From NCBI RefSeq assembly GCF_900100265.1, contig NZ_LT629696.1, positions 2,666,001 through 2,730,000 of the forward strand: a stretch of 64,000 nt of DNA, in the 5' to 3' direction. A program made the translations under genes and the position numbers. This document shows, one piece after another, positions 1 through 8,544 of the stretch. Source of the DNA: Leifsonia sp. 466MF (GTDB taxonomy: Bacteria > Actinomycetota > Actinomycetes > Actinomycetales > Microbacteriaceae). A model generated the notes under the pieces. It was not told where the DNA came from, searched no databases, and saw only the letters and a program-made list of their open reading frames with translations. Position 1 is the stretch's first letter; each line of letters starts with the position of its first letter.

Positions 1-580
1 GGTCCCCCTGGACGGCGGAGAGACCGCGCTCGTGCGCGTAGTCGGTCAGAAGCTCCCGGAGCATCCGACGGCCGCGGTGGAGGCGGCTCATGACGGTGCC
101 GATCGGGGTCTTCATGATGTCGGCGATCTCCTGGTAGGAGAATCCCTCGACATCGGCGAGGTACACGGCCAGCCGGAAGTCCTCCGGGATGGCCTGCAGC
201 GCGTCCTTGACGGCGCTGTCCGGCAGGTGGTCGATCGCCTCGGCCTCAGCCGAGCGGCTGGACGACGAGGACATGGACTCCGCGCCGCCGAGCTGCCAGT
301 CTTCGAGCTCATCGATCGTCCCCTGGTAGGGCTCACGCTGCTTCTTGCGGTACGTGTTGATGAACGTGTTGGTGAGGATGCGGTACAGCCACGCCTTCAG
401 GTTCGTGCCCTGCTGGAACTGGCCGAACGCCGCATAGGCCTTCACGAACGTCTCCTGCACGAGGTCCTGCGCGTCGGACGGGTTGCGTGTCATGCGCAGG
501 GCAGCCGCGTACAGCTGGTCCATGAAAGGCAGGGCCTGATCCTCGAAGAGGTGGCCCAGATCCTCGGTCTCGGTGCTCAT
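1..580 (-). CDS. sigR: SigR/SigH-type RNA polymerase sigma factor (ECF), 3' end outside window
   Basis: This is an alternative sigma factor of the SigR (SigH) group, which directs RNA polymerase to thiol-oxidative and heat stress promoters and is normally held by a zinc anti-sigma factor (RsrA/RshA). The first 193 codons are present. Region 2 is visible as [17 protein letters not shown] followed by [18 protein letters not shown], and region 4 as [21 protein letters not shown]. The ATG at 580 gives the usual N-terminus MSTETEDLG. The gene runs off the left edge, where the C-terminus and probably the anti-sigma gene lie. It is divergent from aroA. A TAGACT hexamer 8 nt before the ATG suggests a leaderless transcript. 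Family identity is strong; SigR rather than another close ECF group is inferred from sequence style and the aroA/rsgA context. Confidence 0.9.
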   Translation of the reverse strand, partial: MSTETEDLGHLFEDQALPFMDQLYAAALRMTRNPSDAQDLVQETFVKAYAAFGQFQQGTNLKAWLYRILTNTFINTYRKKQREPYQGTIDELEDWQLGGAESMSSSSSRSAEAEAIDHLPDSAVKDALQAIPEDFRLAVYLADVEGFSYQEIADIMKTPIGTVMSRLHRGRRMLRELLTDYAHERGLSAVQGD

Positions 581-588
581 CACCGGCC

Positions 589-594
589 AGTCTA
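589..594 (-). promoter_or_regulatory. Candidate -10 element for sigR, leaderless spacing
   Basis: TAGACT on the minus strand fits the actinobacterial TANNNT -10 pattern and ends 8 bases before the sigR ATG, so transcription would start at or next to the start codon. No good -35 is visible. It could be chance. Confidence 0.35.
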
Positions 595-734
595 GTTGCG
601 ACGCCAGCGACGCGCTGAGAAGGCCTTCGGGGTCGACGAGGTCGTGCGATGTGTCGCTGGGGGCGTCGAGCACGGCGGTGGCGGCCACGGGCGGATCCTT
701 CCTGATACCGGGAACACGGATAATCTGGACAACA

Positions 735-2102
735 ATGCTGATCTCGAAATATTCCGCCCCCGACTTCGACCCGTACGGCGACAACCGCGTCGAGGAGCCG
801 AACACGCTGTGGCCCGCCCCGGTGGCCGGCGGTCCGGTCGCCGCGACCGTGTCCCTGCCCGGCTCGAAGTCGCTGACCGCGCGGGAGCTGGTGCTCGCCG
901 CCCTCGCCGACGGACCGTCGCTGCTGCGGGCGCCTCTGCACTCGCGCGACAGCGCCAACATGGTGGAGGCCCTCCGCGCCCTGGGCGTGACGGTCGAGGA
1001 GAAGCCGGGCGACGGCGAGTTCGGCGCTGACCTGCTGGTCACGCCCGCGGAGGAGCTGCTCGGCAGCACGACGATCGAATGCGGTCAGGCCGGCACCGTG
1101 ATGCGGTTCGTCCCGCCGATCGCGGGGCTGGCGCTCGGTCCGACCATGTTCGACGCCGACGACTCGGCCCGCGGCCGTCCGATGGGCGCGATCATCGCCG
1201 CCCTGCGCGCGCTCGGCGTCGACGTGAACGATGACGGCCGCGGCTCCCTCCCGTTCACCGTTCACGGCACCGGCCGGGTCGCGGGCGGCGCGGTCGAGGT
1301 GGATGCGTCCAGCTCCAGCCAGTTCGTCAGCGCGCTCCTGCTGTCGGCCAGCCGCTTCGACGACGGTCTCGATCTGACGCACGCCGGCGAGCGGCTCCCC
1401 AGCCTCCCCCATATCGAGATGACGATCGCGGCCCTCGCCGCCCGCGGTGTGACCGTCGAGTCGCCGGAGGTCGGCCGCTGGATCGTCTCGCCTGGCACGA
1501 TCGCCGCCCGCGACGTCGACATCGAGCCGGATCTCTCCAACGCCGCCCCCTTCCTCGCCGCGGCCGTCGTGACGGGTGGGACGGTGACCATCACCGGGTG
1601 GCCCGCGTCCACCACCCAGGTCGGTGCGGACCTCGCCGACCTGCTGCCGCTCTTCGGGGCGACGGTCACGCGCCAGGGCGACCGCCTCACCGTCACCGGG
1701 CCCGACCGCCCGACGGGCATCACGCTCGACCTCACGACGGGCGGCGAGCTCGCGCCCGCCCTCGTGGCGATCGCCGCCCTCGCCGACGGCCCGAGCGAGA
1801 TCACCGGCATCGGCCACATCCGCCACCACGAGACGGACCGCCTCGCGGCCCTCGCCGCCGAGATCAACGGCCTCGGCGGCGCCGTCACGGAGCTGGAGGA
1901 CGGCCTGCGCATCGACCCGCGCCCGCTCCACGGCGGCGTCTGGCGCAGCTACGAGGACCACCGCATGGCGACGGCCGGCGCGATCGTCGGGCTCGTCGTC
2001 CCCGGCGTCGAGATCGAGAACGTGGCCACGACGGCCAAGACGCTCCCGCAGTTCACCCAGCTGTGGAGCCGGATGCTGCAGAAGGGCGCCGACGTCGCGT
2101 GA
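735..2102 (+). CDS. aroA: 3-phosphoshikimate 1-carboxyvinyltransferase (EPSP synthase)
   Basis: EPSP synthase catalyses the sixth step of the shikimate pathway, joining shikimate-3-phosphate and phosphoenolpyruvate in the cytoplasm on the route to chorismate and aromatic amino acids. The 455-residue product has the N-terminal substrate motif [20 protein letters not shown] near residue 40, the GQAGTVMRF segment near residue 115, and the C-terminal [15 protein letters not shown] signature. The reading frame is open further upstream, but the ATG at 735 ([15 protein letters not shown]) matches the usual actinobacterial N-terminus as I know it, and the upstream extension looks non-coding. The stop overlaps the rsgA start by 4 bases (GTGA), so the two are probably co-transcribed and translationally coupled. 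Confidence 0.95.
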   Translation: MLISKYSAPDFDPYGDNRVEEPNTLWPAPVAGGPVAATVSLPGSKSLTARELVLAALADGPSLLRAPLHSRDSANMVEALRALGVTVEEKPGDGEFGADLLVTPAEELLGSTTIECGQAGTVMRFVPPIAGLALGPTMFDADDSARGRPMGAIIAALRALGVDVNDDGRGSLPFTVHGTGRVAGGAVEVDASSSSQFVSALLLSASRFDDGLDLTHAGERLPSLPHIEMTIAALAARGVTVESPEVGRWIVSPGTIAARDVDIEPDLSNAAPFLAAAVVTGGTVTITGWPASTTQVGADLADLLPLFGATVTRQGDRLTVTGPDRPTGITLDLTTGGELAPALVAIAALADGPSEITGIGHIRHHETDRLAALAAEINGLGGAVTELEDGLRIDPRPLHGGVWRSYEDHRMATAGAIVGLVVPGVEIENVATTAKTLPQFTQLWSRMLQKGADVA

Positions 2103-3163
2103 CGGACAACAGCGGCTCCTGGTGGGCGGACGACGACGAGGACGACGACGAGCTCGACCTCTACGACGAGTCCAGCATCCGCAGCCGCCCGAACCCGAAG
2201 GGCAACCGCCCGCGGACGAAGACCCGGCCGGAGCACGCCGACGCGCAGATCGCTCGCGTGCTGGGCGTCGACCGCGGCCGGTACACGGTGCTGCTCGACG
2301 AGGACACCCCTGAGGAGCGGCAGGTCACCGCGGCCCGCGCCAGCGAGCTGCGGCGGAACCCCATCGTCACTGGCGACCGCGTGGCCGTCGTCGGAGACAC
2401 CACCGGCGAGGAGGGCACGCTCGCCCGCATCGTCCGGGTGGAGCCGCGCACGACCCTGCTCCGGCGGAGCGCCGACGACACGGACGAGGTGGAGCGCATC
2501 GTCGTCGCCAACGCCGACCAGATGCTCATCGTCGTGGCAGCAGCCAACCCGGAGCCGCGCACACGCCTCGTCGATCGCTACCTGGTCGCCGCCTACGACG
2601 CCGGCATCGACCCGATGCTGTGCGTGACGAAGACCGACCTGGCCGACCCCGAGCCGTTCCTGTCGAACTTCGCCGGCCTTGACCTGCCCGTCTTCACCAG
2701 CCGCCAGGACGACATCCCGCTGCACGACATCACGGCGGCGCTGATCGGGCACGACACGGTCGTCGTCGGGCACTCCGGGGTGGGCAAGTCGACCCTGGTC
2801 AACGCGATCGTCCCGAGCGCGCACCGCGCCACCGGTCACGTCAACGTGGTCACCGGTCGCGGACGGCACACGTCCTCGTCGACCGTGTCCCTCCGCGTCG
2901 AAGACGACGAGGGACGCCACGGCTGGGTCATCGACACCCCGGGCGTCCGCTCGTTCGGGCTCGGGCATGTGAACACCGACAGCATCCTGAAGGCCTTCAC
3001 CGATCTCGCGAAGCTCGCCGAGGACTGCCCGCGCGGGTGCACACACCTTCCCGATGCGCCGGACTGCGCGATCATCGAGGCCGTCGAGGCCGGGAAGCTC
3101 GGCGAGGCCGGGCGCGCGCGCCTCGACTCGTTGCAGCGCCTGCTGGAGACCTTCGCGCGCTGA
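2099..3163 (+). CDS. rsgA: Ribosome small subunit-dependent GTPase A
   Basis: RsgA is a circularly permuted GTPase that checks late maturation of the 30S subunit. The 354-residue protein starts at GTG 2099 inside the end of aroA and opens with an acidic stretch (WWADDDEDDDELDLYD). An OB-fold-like region follows, then permuted GTPase motifs: TKTD (G4, near residue 177), GHSGVGKS (P-loop G1, near 223), DTPG (G3, near 279). The C-terminal zinc knuckle CPRGCTHLPDAPDC lies near residue 310. All diagnostic elements are present and the length is typical. It ends 9 bases before the convergent glycosyltransferase gene. Pairing with aroA is common in actinobacteria. Confidence 0.95.
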   Translation: MTDNSGSWWADDDEDDDELDLYDESSIRSRPNPKGNRPRTKTRPEHADAQIARVLGVDRGRYTVLLDEDTPEERQVTAARASELRRNPIVTGDRVAVVGDTTGEEGTLARIVRVEPRTTLLRRSADDTDEVERIVVANADQMLIVVAAANPEPRTRLVDRYLVAAYDAGIDPMLCVTKTDLADPEPFLSNFAGLDLPVFTSRQDDIPLHDITAALIGHDTVVVGHSGVGKSTLVNAIVPSAHRATGHVNVVTGRGRHTSSSTVSLRVEDDEGRHGWVIDTPGVRSFGLGHVNTDSILKAFTDLAKLAEDCPRGCTHLPDAPDCAIIEAVEAGKLGEAGRARLDSLQRLLETFAR

Positions 3164-3172
3164 ACCGCCGAC

Positions 3173-4234
3173 TCAGGGCGTCGAACTGGACTGAGCGTCC
3201 GTCCGCGATCCGCGGAACGCCGCGCGGTGTACCCAGACGCCGCGCCCGAGTCCGGCCCAGAAGACCGCACCGAACGGGATGACGTAGAGCAGGAACGACA
3301 GCACGGCGCGCCCCGCCGCCGCTCGCGCCGCCGAGACGAGCACCAGGGCGAGGATGCCGGAGACGGCCAGGGCCAGCACGACGATCACCAGCCACCAGAG
3401 GCCGAACGCGATCGCGAGCACGAGCAGGATGAGCGCGACGACGGGTGCGACGACCAGTGCGACGAGGACCAGGTTGCGGAGGAGGCTGGTGCCTGCGTAA
3501 CTGTCGACGAACAGCGTGCCCCGCACGAAACCGTGACGGAGGAAGCCGCGCACCGTGATGCGCGGACGGTAGAGCGCACGGAAGCCCGGGTCGATGCGGA
3601 GGGCGCCGTGGTCGGCGACGTACCGCAGCAGCCGCGTGTCGTCCGACACGAGATCGGCGTTCTCCTCCGGCCAGGCCGCACGGCAGGCGTCGGCGAAGGC
3701 GGCACGGTCGATCACCAGGCACCCCGTGCCCTTCGGCACGCGGTCGAAATTCTCCGGAGTGATGTCTGTCGGCGCGGGATGCGCCAGGTATCCGCCCCAG
3801 AAGACGTGGGTGGGCACCTCCCAGAAACGTCCGACGAGCGGTGCCGCAGGGTCCGTCGGCACGTGCCCGACCCACGCGCGGGCGTCCGGGCGGAGCGCGT
3901 CCACGCTCTCGAGGTAGGCGAACGCGTCCGGAGCCATCAGGAGCCGCGAGTCGAACAGCAGGATGCGGTCGGCTCGCGCCGCCTGGACGCCCTCCCAGCG
4001 CGCGAGGAACCGCCCCTTGTTGGGCTGGGAGATCACGCGGAGCGGAACAGGGGACGAGGACGCGATGCCCGCGAGCACGGCGGCGGCGTCGTCGGTGGAG
4101 CCGTCATCGACGACCACGATCTCTGCATCCACCGAGCTGTTGCCGAGGGCGGTCGTCAGCGATCCGATCGTGGTGGGGAGCCAGGGCGCCGAGTTGTATG
4201 ACGCGATGACGATGCTGAGGGCAGGCGAGGTCAT
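3173..4234 (-). CDS. Family 2 glycosyltransferase with C-terminal membrane segments
   Basis: Predicted inverting GT-A glycosyltransferase for a surface polysaccharide. The N-terminus LSIVIASYNSAPWLPTTI is the nucleotide-sugar binding start of GT2 enzymes, followed by EIVVVDDGSTDD, and LLFDSRLLMAPDAF sits where the DxD metal motif is expected (FDSR, a weak match). The last third carries about three hydrophobic helices (from NLVLVALVVAPVVALI to SFLLYVIPFGAVFWAG), so the protein is probably membrane anchored. The ATG at 4234 overlaps the stop of the upstream flippase gene by 4 bases, giving a tight operon epimerase-flippase-glycosyltransferase. Donor and acceptor cannot be told from sequence. 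Confidence 0.88.
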   Translation of the reverse strand: MTSPALSIVIASYNSAPWLPTTIGSLTTALGNSSVDAEIVVVDDGSTDDAAAVLAGIASSSPVPLRVISQPNKGRFLARWEGVQAARADRILLFDSRLLMAPDAFAYLESVDALRPDARAWVGHVPTDPAAPLVGRFWEVPTHVFWGGYLAHPAPTDITPENFDRVPKGTGCLVIDRAAFADACRAAWPEENADLVSDDTRLLRYVADHGALRIDPGFRALYRPRITVRGFLRHGFVRGTLFVDSYAGTSLLRNLVLVALVVAPVVALILLVLAIAFGLWWLVIVVLALAVSGILALVLVSAARAAAGRAVLSFLLYVIPFGAVFWAGLGRGVWVHRAAFRGSRTDAQSSSTP

Positions 4235-5541
4235 GGCGCGGGCTGCTCCTCGACGACCGCCGTCTTGCCGGTGCGCCTGCTGCGGAGCAGGAGTCCCCAG
4301 TGGATGCCGTACAGCGCCAGGAAGGTCACCAACCCGATGAGCCCGTTGCCGACCAGCCAGGCATCGACGTCGGGCAATGTCGCGGAGGCGACGAGCCACT
4401 GGGCGACGGCGGCGAGCAGGAAGACGGCGAGCGCCGCCTTCGACGCCGCGGCCGTGATGCGCACGAGCACACCCTGGGCCAGCGCCCACGGGATCCAGGC
4501 GAGGGAGAAGCCGACCACGATCTGCGCCGTCGCGGCGTAGTGCGAGCCGAACAGCAGGCCGACGATCCACGGCCCGAACAGCACGACCAGGAGGAACATC
4601 GCCACCCCGGTCAGCAGCGTCACTCCGAGGATCACGGTCACACCGAGGTTCGTCAGCGCGGCATTGCCCTTGCTGCGGACGAACCGCGGCAGCAGGTACA
4701 GCGAGAAGGTCGCCGGGATGATGAGGGTCGTCTTCACCAGCACGGCGGCCGCTGCGTACGCTCCGGCCAGCTCCTCCGGCGTTCCGGCCCGGACCAGCAC
4801 AACGTCGGCGTTCGTGAGCCACGCGAACCCGACGGTGAGCAGCAGCACGACGGTACTCTGCATCGTGAACGGCGACCGGCCGACCGCCAGGGACCGGCGA
4901 CGGGCCACGGCACCTGCGCCGATCGCGCCGGTGAGGGCGGTCAGGACGAGGATGGCCAGGATCGCCGCGGAGCCCGCGTGGGCGAGCATGGCGATCAGGG
5001 CGAGCACCGCCTGCGCGACCTGGGCACCCGTCGACCACCAGACCACGGAGCGGGAGTCGCCTGCCCCCTGCAGGCGCCCCTGAGCGAGCGCGAACAGGAA
5101 GTTCGGGATCATCGCAGCGGCCGTGAGGACGACGGTCAGGACACCGGTGGCGCCGGGAGCAGCGAGGGTCGACGACAGGGCGAAGACGCCGAGCGTGCCG
5201 ATCCCTCCGAGCACGAGCGCCTCGACCAGGGCGCCGTCCACCCGGCGGACGCGATCGCCGGGGATGCTGCGCGGCGCGTGCAGCGCCTCGGCCGTCGTGA
5301 CCGCGACGGAGTTGCGGAGCGCCGAGCTGCCGATCGCCGCGACGTTGATGAGTGCCAGGGCCGCAGCGAGGAGGCTGTACGAAGCGGGCCCGAGACCACG
5401 GATCGTGATGAGCTGGAACGCGGTCGTCGCCACGATCCCCACGATGCTGACGCCGGCGATCTCGGCGAGCGCGCGACCGTGACGGCTGATCATCCCCGGC
5501 GCCCGACGCTGCGGCTGCTCGCCGCCCCCGCTAGTCGGCAT
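4231..5541 (-). CDS. Polysaccharide flippase-like integral membrane protein (Wzx/MATE-like)
   Basis: A 436-residue protein made almost entirely of hydrophobic helices (12 or so), starting with IAGVSIVGIVATTAFQLITI followed by GLGPASYSLLAAALALINV. This is the pattern of oligosaccharide flippases that move undecaprenyl-linked repeat units across the membrane. It lies between an epimerase gene (11-base overlap at its start) and a glycosyltransferase gene (4-base overlap at its stop), which supports a role in polymer export. The first 16 residues (MPTSGGGEQPQRRAPG) are polar; the second methionine (MISRHGRALAEIAG) is an alternative start. A flippase role is inferred from topology and neighbours. 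Confidence 0.8.
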   Translation of the reverse strand: MPTSGGGEQPQRRAPGMISRHGRALAEIAGVSIVGIVATTAFQLITIRGLGPASYSLLAAALALINVAAIGSSALRNSVAVTTAEALHAPRSIPGDRVRRVDGALVEALVLGGIGTLGVFALSSTLAAPGATGVLTVVLTAAAMIPNFLFALAQGRLQGAGDSRSVVWWSTGAQVAQAVLALIAMLAHAGSAAILAILVLTALTGAIGAGAVARRRSLAVGRSPFTMQSTVVLLLTVGFAWLTNADVVLVRAGTPEELAGAYAAAAVLVKTTLIIPATFSLYLLPRFVRSKGNAALTNLGVTVILGVTLLTGVAMFLLVVLFGPWIVGLLFGSHYAATAQIVVGFSLAWIPWALAQGVLVRITAAASKAALAVFLLAAVAQWLVASATLPDVDAWLVGNGLIGLVTFLALYGIHWGLLLRSRRTGKTAVVEEQPAP

Positions 5542-6598
5542 ACCCTCGGCTGATCAGGTCGTTGACGATGATGTCCGACGGCGACCGCTCCGGGCGGTCG
5601 GGCTCGTGCCGGAGAGATTCGTAATCTCTCAGGAACGAACGCAGCCGGCCGAGGTCCCATTCGGACAGCACGATGTTGCGGCCGATGCCTTCACCCTGCT
5701 CCGTCGTCTTGCGGTGGATGAGCGTCGGGACGCCGAGCAGCGCCGACTCGGCCTGGATTCCGCCGGAGTCCGTGACCACGAACGCGGCGTTCTCCAGCAG
5801 GGCGACGAACTCGTCGTGCCGCAGCTTGGGGAGGACGGTGATGCGGTCGCCGCCCTGATTGGCGAGCAGCTTCTCCAGCGTCTCCCTGTTGTAGGCGTCG
5901 ACGATGAGCCGCAACGGGACCTCGCTGGTCGCGAGCACCTCGAGGGTGTCGTCGACGAGCTGGCTGTTGGAGATGAACTCGAACCGGTGCAGCAGCACGA
6001 CGCCGTACGGCGCGTCCGTGCCGGCAGCGCGCATCCCGTGGTCGAGCACAGCGTCGAGGGCCGTGTTGCCGTGCGTGTACACGACGTTTGAACGCTTCTT
6101 CAGGTTCTCGGTCGCCTCGATCGACGGCGTGTAGTGCACCGTCGCCATGGTCCCGACGATGCGCCGGTCCAGCTCCTCCGGGAAGGGGTGCCGCCAGTTG
6201 CCGCTGCGGAGACCCGCCTCGATGTGGGCGCAGTCGAAGCCCATGCGCTTGGCGATCCAGGCGCCGACGACGCTCGTCATGGTGTCGCCGTGCACGACGA
6301 TGACCGTGTTCTTCGGCAGCGACGCCGCGACCCGCTTGCGGTTCTTCCGCAGCCAGCCGAGCACTGTCATGCCCCAGCGGACGACGTCGCCGGTGCCCCG
6401 GAGCGGCTTGCCTGCGGCACCGTGGGCGATGACCTGATCGGGAGTACCGAGTCCCAGCTGCTCCATTGCGGTCATCAGAGCCTCGGTGTGCTGCATCGTC
6501 ACCCACTGCTGGGTCGCAACACCTCGCTCACGGAGCCGGCGGATGACCGGGGCCAGTTTGATGGCCTCCGCCGTCGTTCCGTAGATGAACACGATCAT
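5531..6598 (-). CDS. UDP-N-acetylglucosamine 2-epimerase family enzyme (WecB/WbpI type)
   Basis: Family enzymes invert C2 of UDP-GlcNAc or of derivatives such as UDP-2,3-diacetamido-2,3-dideoxy-glucuronic acid. The 355-residue product shows the family's N-terminal IVFIYGTTAEAIKLAPVI, VVHGDTMTSVVGAWIA, CAHIEAGLRSGNWRHPFPEE and VVTDSGGIQAESALLGVPT. It is the promoter-proximal gene of a minus-strand operon with the flippase and glycosyltransferase, facing away from the acetyltransferase/aminotransferase/oxidoreductase operon. This context fits WbpI (acting on the diacetamido sugar) at least as well as WecB (acting on UDP-GlcNAc). The substrate is not decided by the sequence alone. Confidence 0.88.
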   Translation of the reverse strand: MIVFIYGTTAEAIKLAPVIRRLRERGVATQQWVTMQHTEALMTAMEQLGLGTPDQVIAHGAAGKPLRGTGDVVRWGMTVLGWLRKNRKRVAASLPKNTVIVVHGDTMTSVVGAWIAKRMGFDCAHIEAGLRSGNWRHPFPEELDRRIVGTMATVHYTPSIEATENLKKRSNVVYTHGNTALDAVLDHGMRAAGTDAPYGVVLLHRFEFISNSQLVDDTLEVLATSEVPLRLIVDAYNRETLEKLLANQGGDRITVLPKLRHDEFVALLENAAFVVTDSGGIQAESALLGVPTLIHRKTTEQGEGIGRNIVLSEWDLGRLRSFLRDYESLRHEPDRPERSPSDIIVNDLISRGYAD

Positions 6599-6850
6599 GG
6601 TCGAGTGTTGCGCCTTCTGGGTCGGAGAGCTTCATGTCGCGAGCTGACCGCTCCACCGTTGGGATCGGCGCTGTGACACCTGGGTGATCCCACACCATCC
6701 GCCTGCGTCCGTCCGACCGCGCAGATGCTGTGGAGAGCCCGAGCCTCCAGCCGAACCGGAAGCCACTCGATGATACATTCTATTTGGTCTGCCCGACGTG
6801 GCCGGACGACGCGCGCCGAGACGGAAGACTCCCCCAGGGAGCCCGGGCGC

Positions 6851-6861
6851 AGGGGAGGAAG
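6851..6861 (+). promoter_or_regulatory. Strong Shine-Dalgarno that fixes a TTG start
   Basis: AGGGGAGGAAG lies 7 bases before the TTG at 6869. It is the best ribosome-binding site in the area and no ATG/GTG in this frame gives a better fit, so it decides the start of the acetyltransferase gene. The 270-base divergent region 6599-6868 must also hold promoters for both polysaccharide operons; only an A/T-rich patch around 6770-6790 stands out. Confidence 0.7.
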
Positions 6862-6868
6862 AAACTCG

Positions 6869-7453
6869 TTGTTTGTTGCCGAGAATGCCGATGTCGCCGT
6901 GTCCGCCGCGGTCGGTGACGGAACGAAGATCTGGGACCTCGCACAGGTGCGAGAGAACGCCACGATCGGCGAGGACTGCATCGTCGGGCGAGGGGCGTAC
7001 ATCGGTTCCGGCGTGAGCGTCGGCAGCAACTGCAAGATCCAGAACCAGGCGCTCGTCTACGAGCCCGCGGTGCTCGAGGACGGCGTCTTCATCGGGCCCG
7101 CCGTGGTCCTCACCAACGACACGTTCCCGCGCGCCGTGAACCCGGACGGCACGCTCAAGTCGGCCGCCGACTGGGAGCCGGTCGGCGTCGTGGTGCGCTC
7201 CGGAGCATCCATCGGCGCCCGCGCTGTCTGCATCGCGCCCGTGGTGATCGGCTCCTGGGCGACCGTGGCCGCTGGGGCGGTCGTGACGCGGGATGTGCCA
7301 GACTTCGCCCTGGTCGCCGGCGTCCCCGCACGGAGGATCGGCTGGGTGGGCCGCGCGGGCATCCCGCTGGTCCAGGACGCCGATGGATGGGTCTGCCCGA
7401 CGACCGGCGAACGCTACCGCGAGAACGACGAGAAGCTGGAGGTGGTCGTGTGA
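6869..7453 (+). CDS. Left-handed beta-helix N-acetyltransferase (WbpD-like)
   Basis: Acyltransferase of the hexapeptide-repeat (LbetaH) class, like WbpD, which N-acetylates UDP-2-acetamido-3-amino-2,3-dideoxy-glucuronate. The 194-residue protein is built of imperfect hexapeptide repeats (VGDGTKIWDLAQVRENATIG, VGRGAYIGSGVSVG, GSWATVAAGAVVTRDVP) and ends in the typical VAGVPARRIGWVGRAG cap. It begins at a TTG with a strong Shine-Dalgarno and is first in a plus-strand operon whose later genes encode an aminotransferase and an NAD-dependent oxidoreductase, the enzymes expected just before it in the pathway. The stop overlaps the aminotransferase start by 4 bases. The exact sugar substrate is inferred from context. 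Confidence 0.87.
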   Translation: MFVAENADVAVSAAVGDGTKIWDLAQVRENATIGEDCIVGRGAYIGSGVSVGSNCKIQNQALVYEPAVLEDGVFIGPAVVLTNDTFPRAVNPDGTLKSAADWEPVGVVVRSGASIGARAVCIAPVVIGSWATVAAGAVVTRDVPDFALVAGVPARRIGWVGRAGIPLVQDADGWVCPTTGERYRENDEKLEVVV

Positions 7454-8544
7454 CCGATCTGGAGTTCATCCCGGCCGCCCGGCCGCTCATCGGCGACGAG
7501 GAGCGCGCGGCGGTCGACGCCGTGCTGCAGAGCGGGATGCTGGCGCAGGGCCCCGAGGTCGCCGCCTTCGAGCGCGAGTTCTCCGACGCTCTGGTAGCGG
7601 GCCGCCCGACGGCGGCGGTGAACTCCGGCACGTCCGGTCTCCACCTCGGCCTGCTCGCCGCGGGCATCGGCCCGGGCGACGAGGTCATCGTCCCCTCCTT
7701 CACCTTCGCCGCGACTGCCAACGCCGTCGTGCTCGCGGGCGCCGTTCCGGTCTTCGCTGACATCGAGCCGAACTCGTTCAACCTCGACCCCGATTCCGTG
7801 GCGCGAGCGATCGGTCCGAACACCGCGGCGATCATGCCCGTGCACCTTTACGGCCACCCTGCGGACATGGGCCGCCTGTCCGCCCTCGCAGCCGAGCACT
7901 CGCTGGCCCTGTTCGAGGATGCCGCGCAGGCCCACGCCGCGACCCTCGACGGGCGACAGGTCGGGACCTTCGGCGACTGGGCGATGTTCAGCCTCTACCC
8001 GACCAAGAACATGACCTCGGGCGAGGGCGGGATGGTCGTCTCCGCCTCCGCTGCCACCGACGAGCGCGTCCGCCTGCTCCGCAACCAGGGCATGGCCCGG
8101 CCGTACGAGAACGAGATCGCCGGGTTCAACGCCCGCATGACCGACCTGCACGCCGCGATCGGCCGTGCCCAGCTCCGAAAGCTGGCCGGCTGGACGGAGC
8201 AGCGGCGCAGGAACGCAGCCCGCTTCGACGCCGAGCTGACGGGCGTGGTCACACCCCCGGTCGCCGAGGGTGCAGAGCACGTCTACCACCAGTACACGAT
8301 CCGCGTCGCAGAGGACCGCGACGGGTTCGCTCGAGCGCTCCGCGAGGAGCACGGGATCGGCACCGGCGTCTACTACCCCACTCCTGTGCACCGGCTCCCG
8401 GTCTTCGGGCTGGAGCTCGACCTGCCGGAGACCGAACGGGCCGCTCGCGAGGCGCTCTCGCTCCCGGTGCATCCCTCGCTCAGCGAGCGTGACGTCGACC
8501 GCATCGTGTCCGCTGTGAACACGCTCGCGAAGGCGGGAAGCTGA
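7450..8544 (+). CDS. DegT/DnrJ/EryC1 family sugar aminotransferase (WbpE-like)
   Basis: PLP-dependent aminotransferase acting on a keto sugar nucleotide. The 364-residue protein has IPAARPLIGDEERAAVDAVL near the N-terminus, the NSGTSGLHLGLLAAGIGPGDEV cofactor segment, LFEDAAQAHAATLDG (PLP-ring aspartate) and SLYPTKNMTSGEGG, where Lys186 should form the Schiff base. Translation starts at GTG 7450, overlapping the acetyltransferase stop as GTGA; the oxidoreductase gene follows with a 1-base TGATG overlap. In the WbpB-WbpE-WbpD scheme this enzyme adds the 3-amino group. Other DegT sugars are possible, but the neighbouring genes favour a 3-amino-uronate product. Confidence 0.9.
   Translation: MTDLEFIPAARPLIGDEERAAVDAVLQSGMLAQGPEVAAFEREFSDALVAGRPTAAVNSGTSGLHLGLLAAGIGPGDEVIVPSFTFAATANAVVLAGAVPVFADIEPNSFNLDPDSVARAIGPNTAAIMPVHLYGHPADMGRLSALAAEHSLALFEDAAQAHAATLDGRQVGTFGDWAMFSLYPTKNMTSGEGGMVVSASAATDERVRLLRNQGMARPYENEIAGFNARMTDLHAAIGRAQLRKLAGWTEQRRRNAARFDAELTGVVTPPVAEGAEHVYHQYTIRVAEDRDGFARALREEHGIGTGVYYPTPVHRLPVFGLELDLPETERAAREALSLPVHPSLSERDVDRIVSAVNTLAKAGS

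Noticed and set aside
333..1961. 542-codon minus-strand frame across sigR and aroA
   Set aside because: It conflicts with two well-supported genes and has antisense-like composition.
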